DNA of 9,724 bases from positions 1 to 9,724 of the forward strand of contig DBMK01000205.1 in NCBI GenBank assembly GCA_002298885.1. Reading direction: 5' to 3'. The notes beneath the pieces were generated by a model. That model ran no database searches, was not told where the DNA came from, and saw nothing but the letters and a program-made list of their open reading frames with translations. The translations under genes and the position numbers were made by a program. Numbering within the stretch: the first letter of the stretch is position 1; every line of letters begins with the position of its first letter. Shown piece after piece: positions 6,061 to 9,724 of the stretch. This DNA comes from Anaerolineaceae bacterium UBA700. GTDB taxonomy: Bacteria > Chloroflexota > Anaerolineae > Anaerolineales > Anaerolineaceae.

Positions 6061-8361
6061 TTGGACGCCTATTGTGTAAAATGCAAAACGAAGCGAGAAA
6101 TTGTTGATCCCCAACCCGATTTTAATGCGGCCGGGACGCCGGTTACGCGCGGCACCTGTCCGGTGTGCGGGACAAAACTGTTCCGCATGGGGCGCACGCC
6201 TGCTCACGAAGGATTGACCCCGCCGGATAAAAGCAAGCGCCGCAGCGGGCGGCTGGTGATTGTCGAATCCCCTGCCAAGGCGCGCACCGTGGGGCGCTTC
6301 CTCGGCAAAGGCTATACGGTAAAAGCATCGGTCGGCCATGTGCGCGACCTGCTGCGCTCGGAACTTTCGGTGGACGTGGAGAACGGGTTTAAGCCCAAGT
6401 ACCGCGTCCCCAACGAAAAACGTCCGGTCGTAAAGGAATTGAAGCAGTTAGCCAAGCAGGCCGAGGAAGTGTACCTGGCAACCGACCCCGACCGCGAGGG
6501 CGAAGCCATCGCCTGGCATCTGCTAGAAGCCGCCGAGATCGATCCGCGCTTGAGCCACCGGGTCGTCTTCCACGAAATCACCGAGCCTGCGATCAATGCC
6601 GCCTTCGCCAATCCGCGCCAGATCAATATGGACCTGGTGGACGCTCAGCAGGCGCGGCGCATCGTCGACCGCCTGGTCGGCTACAGCATCAGCCCCATTC
6701 TGTGGGAAAAGGTGCGCAGTCGGCTCTCGGCCGGCCGCGTCCAATCCGTAGCTCTACGACTGTGCGTCGAGCGCGAACAGCAAATCGATGCTTTTATCCC
6801 GGTGGAATATTGGACCATCAACGCCGAATTCAAACCCGAGGTCGGCCGCCAGAACTTCATCGCTCACCTGGCGAAGGTTGACGATAAAGAACCCGAGCTG
6901 AAGAACGAAGCCGTGGTCAAATCCCTTTTGGGTGAGCTGGACGCGGCCCAATACGCCATTGCGCGCATCAAACGCAGCGAGCGCCGGCGCAAACCGCAGG
7001 CTCCTTTCATCACAAGCACGCTCCAGCAGGAATCCTCGCGCCGCCTGGGCTACACCGCCCGTCGCACCATGGCGCTTGCCCAGCAGTTGTATGAGGGCCT
7101 GGATATCGGCGAAGGCGGTTCAACTGGCTTGATCACCTATATGCGCACCGACTCGATCAACATCGCCGAAGTTGCCCAGGCCGAAGCGCGCAATTATATC
7201 CTTTCGACCTATGGCAAGGATTACCTGCCGGAAACGCCGCCTCAATACAAAACCCGCGCCGTCGGCGCCCAGGAGGCTCACGAGGCCATCCGTCCGACGT
7301 CTGTCCTGCGCCAGCCGGAAAAAGTGAAGCCGTTCCTGAGCCCCGAACAGTTCAAGCTGTACCAGCTCGTCTGGCAGCGCTTCGTGGCCAGCCAGATGGA
7401 AGCCTCGGTCTTCGACACCGTAACGGTTGAGGTCGAAGGGAAAAACACCGGCCACGTTTACCTTTTCCGGGCCTCCGGATCGACGCTCAAATTCCCCGGT
7501 TACCTGGTGGTCATGGAAGAATCCAAGGAAGAAGACCCCAAGGCGAACGCGGAGGAGGAGAACACCAAGATCCCGCCCAAGCTCGAGGAAGGTCAGGCGC
7601 AGACCCTGGTCCATTTGAGTCCCGACCAGCATTTCACCCAGCCCCCACCGCGCTACACTGAGGCGACCCTGGTACAGGCCTTGGAAGAATTCGGCATTGG
7701 CCGGCCTTCGACCTACGCTCCCATCCTCTCTACAATCCAGGAGCGCGGTTACGTGTTGCGTGAAGCCAAACGGCTGATCCCAACCGAGACCGGTATCCTG
7801 GTCAACGATCTGTTGGTCAAGCATTTCCCCGAAATTGTGGACATGAACTTCACCCAGAACATGGAGGCGGACCTGGACAAGGTCGCCAACGGTGAAAGCG
7901 ATTGGACCAATGTGATCGGCGAGTTCTACACCACCTTTGCACCGTCCGTTGCGAAAGCCCAGGCCGAAATACCGGTCACCAAGTCCGAGCTGGAAAAGGT
8001 CGGCCGAGCCTGCCCCGAATGCGGCAACGACCTGGTCATCCGTTGGGGCCGTTACGGCAAGTTCATCTCGTGCAGCAATTTCCCCGCCTGCCGGCACACC
8101 GAAGCCTTCCTGCAGAAGATCGGCGTTGCTTGCCCCAAAGACGGCGGCGATATTGTCGAGCGCAAGACTCGCAAACAGCGCGTGTTTTATGGCTGTGCCA
8201 ATTACCCGACCTGCGATTTCACCTCGTGGAAAAAGCCGATTGCCAAACCGTGTCCCAAATGCGGCGGGCTGCTGGTCATCGCTAATAAACGTGAAGTACA
8301 GTGCACGGTTTGCCAGGAGAGTTTCTTGATTGAAGAAGTGGGGGAGACCGTAGAGGCTTAA
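6061..8361 (+). CDS. topA: DNA topoisomerase I (type IA) with an N-terminal DUF5679-like domain
   Basis: TopA relaxes negative supercoils by cutting one strand through a covalent 5'-phosphotyrosine link. The 766-residue protein has the complete type IA core. The Toprim domain shows LVIVESPAKA at 65-74 and TDPDREGEA at 141-149. QARRIVDRLVGY lies at 197-208, SRLSAGRVQSVALRL at 220-234, and GLITYMRTDS at 356-365 contains the catalytic tyrosine, Tyr360. Three C-terminal zinc-ribbon units follow from about 650. Unit one has C651, C654, C671 and C677. Unit two has C691, C712 and C718 but Asp694 where a cysteine is usual. Unit three has C731, C734, C748 and C751. Ahead of the core, residues 1-45 form a small domain with two CxxC pairs (C5/C8, C33/C36; YCVKCKTKREI and GTCPVCGTKLFRMG). 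It resembles DUF5679, recognised from memory. The gene is last in the run and is followed by a strong terminator. Confidence 0.96.
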   Translation: MDAYCVKCKTKREIVDPQPDFNAAGTPVTRGTCPVCGTKLFRMGRTPAHEGLTPPDKSKRRSGRLVIVESPAKARTVGRFLGKGYTVKASVGHVRDLLRSELSVDVENGFKPKYRVPNEKRPVVKELKQLAKQAEEVYLATDPDREGEAIAWHLLEAAEIDPRLSHRVVFHEITEPAINAAFANPRQINMDLVDAQQARRIVDRLVGYSISPILWEKVRSRLSAGRVQSVALRLCVEREQQIDAFIPVEYWTINAEFKPEVGRQNFIAHLAKVDDKEPELKNEAVVKSLLGELDAAQYAIARIKRSERRRKPQAPFITSTLQQESSRRLGYTARRTMALAQQLYEGLDIGEGGSTGLITYMRTDSINIAEVAQAEARNYILSTYGKDYLPETPPQYKTRAVGAQEAHEAIRPTSVLRQPEKVKPFLSPEQFKLYQLVWQRFVASQMEASVFDTVTVEVEGKNTGHVYLFRASGSTLKFPGYLVVMEESKEEDPKANAEEENTKIPPKLEEGQAQTLVHLSPDQHFTQPPPRYTEATLVQALEEFGIGRPSTYAPILSTIQERGYVLREAKRLIPTETGILVNDLLVKHFPEIVDMNFTQNMEADLDKVANGESDWTNVIGEFYTTFAPSVAKAQAEIPVTKSELEKVGRACPECGNDLVIRWGRYGKFISCSNFPACRHTEAFLQKIGVACPKDGGDIVERKTRKQRVFYGCANYPTCDFTSWKKPIAKPCPKCGGLLVIANKREVQCTVCQESFLIEEVGETVEA

Positions 8362-8369
8362 GCCCAAAG

Positions 8370-8416
8370 TGCGTTTTGAGAGGATGCATCCTCTCAAAAC
8401 GCATTATTTTTAAATT
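8370..8416 (+). terminator. Rho-independent terminator of the topA operon (34-bp perfect palindrome)
   Basis: Bases 8370-8403 are a perfect 34-bp palindrome centred on ATGCAT: left arm TGCGTTTTGAGAGGATG, right arm its exact complement. As RNA it folds into a stem of about 15 bp with a UGCA loop, extendable outward by a G-U and an A-U pair. T-rich sequence (TTATTTTTAAATTT) follows. The hairpin starts nine bases after the topA stop codon. On the other strand no T-run follows, so it should act on rightward transcription only. Confidence 0.88.
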
Positions 8417-8465
8417 TATCGGCACGGAAATTGCAACAAGCTAGAAAATAAGACCGGGTAATCGG

Positions 8466-8494
8466 TTGCATGGTTTTATTATTTGTTCTACAAT
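8466..8494 (+). promoter_or_regulatory. Candidate promoter for the membrane-protein gene
   Basis: TACAAT at 8489-8494 matches five of six -10 positions, and TTGCAT at 8466-8471 lies 17 bases upstream as a weak -35. Transcription would begin near 8501, giving a leader of about 145 bases that contains all the repeats and hairpins described for this gap. The terminator just upstream makes a separate promoter necessary. Confidence 0.45.
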
Positions 8495-8505
8495 GTTTGT
8501 AGCCA

Positions 8506-8572
8506 TTGCTTCATATGTACCCACGTTGTGTATCTGCTCGATAGGCAGGGGTTTGTTGCTTCAAAATGTACC
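8506..8572 (+). repeat. Imperfect direct repeat in the leader of the membrane-protein gene
   Basis: TTGCTTCATATGTACC (8506-8521) recurs as TTGCTTCAAAATGTACC (8556-8572), 50 bases apart from start to start, differing by one base and a one-base length change. The second copy is also the left arm of the long hairpin. Repeated elements of this kind can be operators, but no regulator is identified. Confidence 0.6.
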
Positions 8573-8598
8573 TGCGAACATTTCGAAGCAACAAAACC
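8549..8598 (+). repeat. Long inverted repeat (21-base arms) in the leader of the membrane-protein gene
   Basis: Bases 8549-8569 pair with 8578-8598 at 19 of 21 positions around an eight-base loop (ACCTGCGA). The two mismatches are 8551/8596 and 8563/8584. No T-run follows, so it is not an ordinary terminator. It ends 47 bases before the start codon. It could be an RNA element or a protein-binding palindrome. Confidence 0.75.
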
Positions 8599-8645
8599 AC
8601 GTTTGTTGGGAGGATACCAGTACATCTTCTTGAGGAGCGACTGAC

Positions 8646-9686
8646 ATGAATAAGGTGCGTGAGCTTGCGAAAAACCCACTCTACGTGGCAATTGCGGCTG
8701 GTATCATCGGATTGATAATTGGCTGGCTGGTAATTGGTTGGGGCCTCTGGCCTGTGACCTACACGGATACAGATCCTTCCAGCCTGCGCTCGGATTTTAA
8801 ACAAGATTATGCCCGCATGGCAGTTGATTCGTACGTAAAAGACAACGACCTGAAACTGGCGCAGCAGCGGTTTAACGCCTTGGGAAAAGACGCAGCCTCG
8901 GTCCTTGCGACAATCAAGGCCAACGGCGCCAATCCTCAGGAAGTTGACCTCTTCTCACTGGCTGTTTCCGGCTCGGTCCAGCCGGCCGCCACTCCAGCCG
9001 CCGGACAGACCGCCCAACCCGGCGCAACACAGCCTGTAGGCGGCGTGACGACGCCCGCCCCCGAAACCGGCGGCAACAGCGCAACCTTGCTGATCGTGCT
9101 GTGCCTGGTTTTGCTCGTCATCGGCGGCGCCCTGGCCTACCTGTTGATCTTCCGCGGCAAACGCCCGACCGGCATCCCCAACCCCTTCAAGCAGGCCCAG
9201 GAGATCAGCAAATCCGCCGAACGGACCGATTTCCAGGCCCAGGGCGTCGAAGCGCCGATCGCCCAGTTCATGACTACCTACAAGCTCGGCGTCGACCTCT
9301 ACGACGACTCCTTCAGCATCGATTCGCCTACCGGTGAATTCCTGGGCGAGTGCGGCGTCGGCATTTCGGAAACCGTCGGCGTCGGCGACCCAAAGAAAGT
9401 AACCGCCTTCGAAGTCTGGTTGTTCGATAAGAACGACATCCAGACCGTGACCAAGGTGCTGATGAGCGAGTTTGCCTTCAAAGATGCCGGCATTTTGCAG
9501 CGCCTGGCATCGAAGGGAGAGCCGGTGATGATCGAGCCCGGCAAGCAGATCCTGCTTGAGACCGCCACCCTCCAGCTCGAAGCCCGTGTCGTCGATGTGA
9601 ACTACGGCGCCGGCGCCCTGCCCGGCAACAGCTTCTTCGACCGCCTGACCCTCGAGCTGGCCGTCTGGCCCAAAGCCAGAGCCTAA
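8646..9686 (+). CDS. Unrecognised two-pass membrane protein with a large C-terminal domain
   Basis: I do not recognise this 346-residue protein. The N-terminus (MNKVRELAKN) is positively charged and leads into a membrane segment at about 12-36, rich in Gly, Ile and Trp. A soluble, mostly helical-looking part follows (about 40-110). Next comes a Pro/Ala/Thr/Gln/Gly-rich linker (111-143), a second membrane segment (about 145-169) and a basic stop RGKR at 170-173. By the positive-inside rule both ends are cytoplasmic and residues 37-144 lie outside. The C-terminal 170 residues look like a beta-rich domain with few charged clusters (SPTGEFLGECGVGISETVG at 227-245, then AFEVWLFDKND at 254-264). 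They show no catalytic motif known to me. Such a layout would suit a scaffold or a sensor across the membrane, but this is a guess. Start ATG is backed by AGGAG at 8633-8637, eight bases away. The gene is alone on its transcript as far as the window shows. Confidence 0.85.
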   Translation: MNKVRELAKNPLYVAIAAGIIGLIIGWLVIGWGLWPVTYTDTDPSSLRSDFKQDYARMAVDSYVKDNDLKLAQQRFNALGKDAASVLATIKANGANPQEVDLFSLAVSGSVQPAATPAAGQTAQPGATQPVGGVTTPAPETGGNSATLLIVLCLVLLVIGGALAYLLIFRGKRPTGIPNPFKQAQEISKSAERTDFQAQGVEAPIAQFMTTYKLGVDLYDDSFSIDSPTGEFLGECGVGISETVGVGDPKKVTAFEVWLFDKNDIQTVTKVLMSEFAFKDAGILQRLASKGEPVMIEPGKQILLETATLQLEARVVDVNYGAGALPGNSFFDRLTLELAVWPKARA

Positions 9687-9724
9687 TTATAGAATTAAAA
9701 AATTGAGGGTTTTATTTTCGAGAG
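9687..9724. other. AT-rich tail of the window, no feature seen
   Basis: These last bases after the stop codon contain short AT palindromes only. I see no GC-bearing stem that would make a terminator, and the next gene is outside the window. Confidence 0.4.

Noticed and set aside
5098..6339. 413-codon minus-strand frame across manC and the topA start
   Set aside because: Long but antisense to two confident genes and spanning their boundary; no motif or ribosome binding site seen.
7120..8397. 425-codon minus-strand frame opposite topA
   Set aside because: It starts inside the topA terminator palindrome and mirrors topA codon bias; no recognisable domain.
8549..8598. Integron attC-like or attachment site
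   Set aside because: The inverted repeat is long, but no integrase, cassette gene or attC core-site pattern is present, and the position is that of a 5' leader.
8488..8804. Minus-strand small frames over the leader of the last gene
   Set aside because: They overlap the start of a well-supported gene, have no family resemblance, and are better explained by the repeats and chance.

Overview
This window looks like ordinary housekeeping chromosome from a GC-rich bacterium, most likely a member of the Chloroflexota close to Anaerolineae. The pointers are the gene order, three TTG starts among eight genes, and a four-cysteine domain fused to the front of topoisomerase I whose stand-alone form I associate from memory with Chloroflexota and Actinobacteria. 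The lineage call is an inference; no marker here settles it. I see no tRNA, rRNA, CRISPR array, insertion sequence or phage gene.

Layout. A degV-family gene (133-996) runs leftward and ends in a strong intrinsic terminator (84-118). A 199-bp divergent gap (997-1195) carries its promoter and a good sigma-70 promoter for ffh (TTG start at 1196). After ffh comes a gap of about 110 bp with an imperfect hairpin and a near-consensus promoter (2580-2608). This starts a rightward run of rpsP, khpA, rimM, dprA, manC and topA, which ends at a 34-bp perfect palindrome followed by T-rich sequence (8370-8416). The last gene (8646-9686) encodes an unrecognised protein with two membrane segments. It sits behind a 285-bp gap with a candidate promoter and a strongly structured, repeat-containing leader.

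How the genes fit together. Ffh is the SRP GTPase for membrane-protein targeting. S16, KhpA and RimM belong to 30S subunit structure and assembly and to RNA binding. DprA and TopA handle single-stranded DNA and supercoiling, and they are neighbours in many bacteria. ManC makes GDP-mannose for glycans and is the functional outsider between them. trmD and rplS, the usual partners of rpsP-rimM, are absent here.

I found no clearly new system. The points most worth a second look are the leader of the last gene and that gene's product, a 12-bp perfect hairpin inside the rimM N-terminal coding region, the N-terminal zinc-ribbon-like fusion on TopA, and a possible small hydrophobic upstream ORF overlapping the SD-less ffh start.
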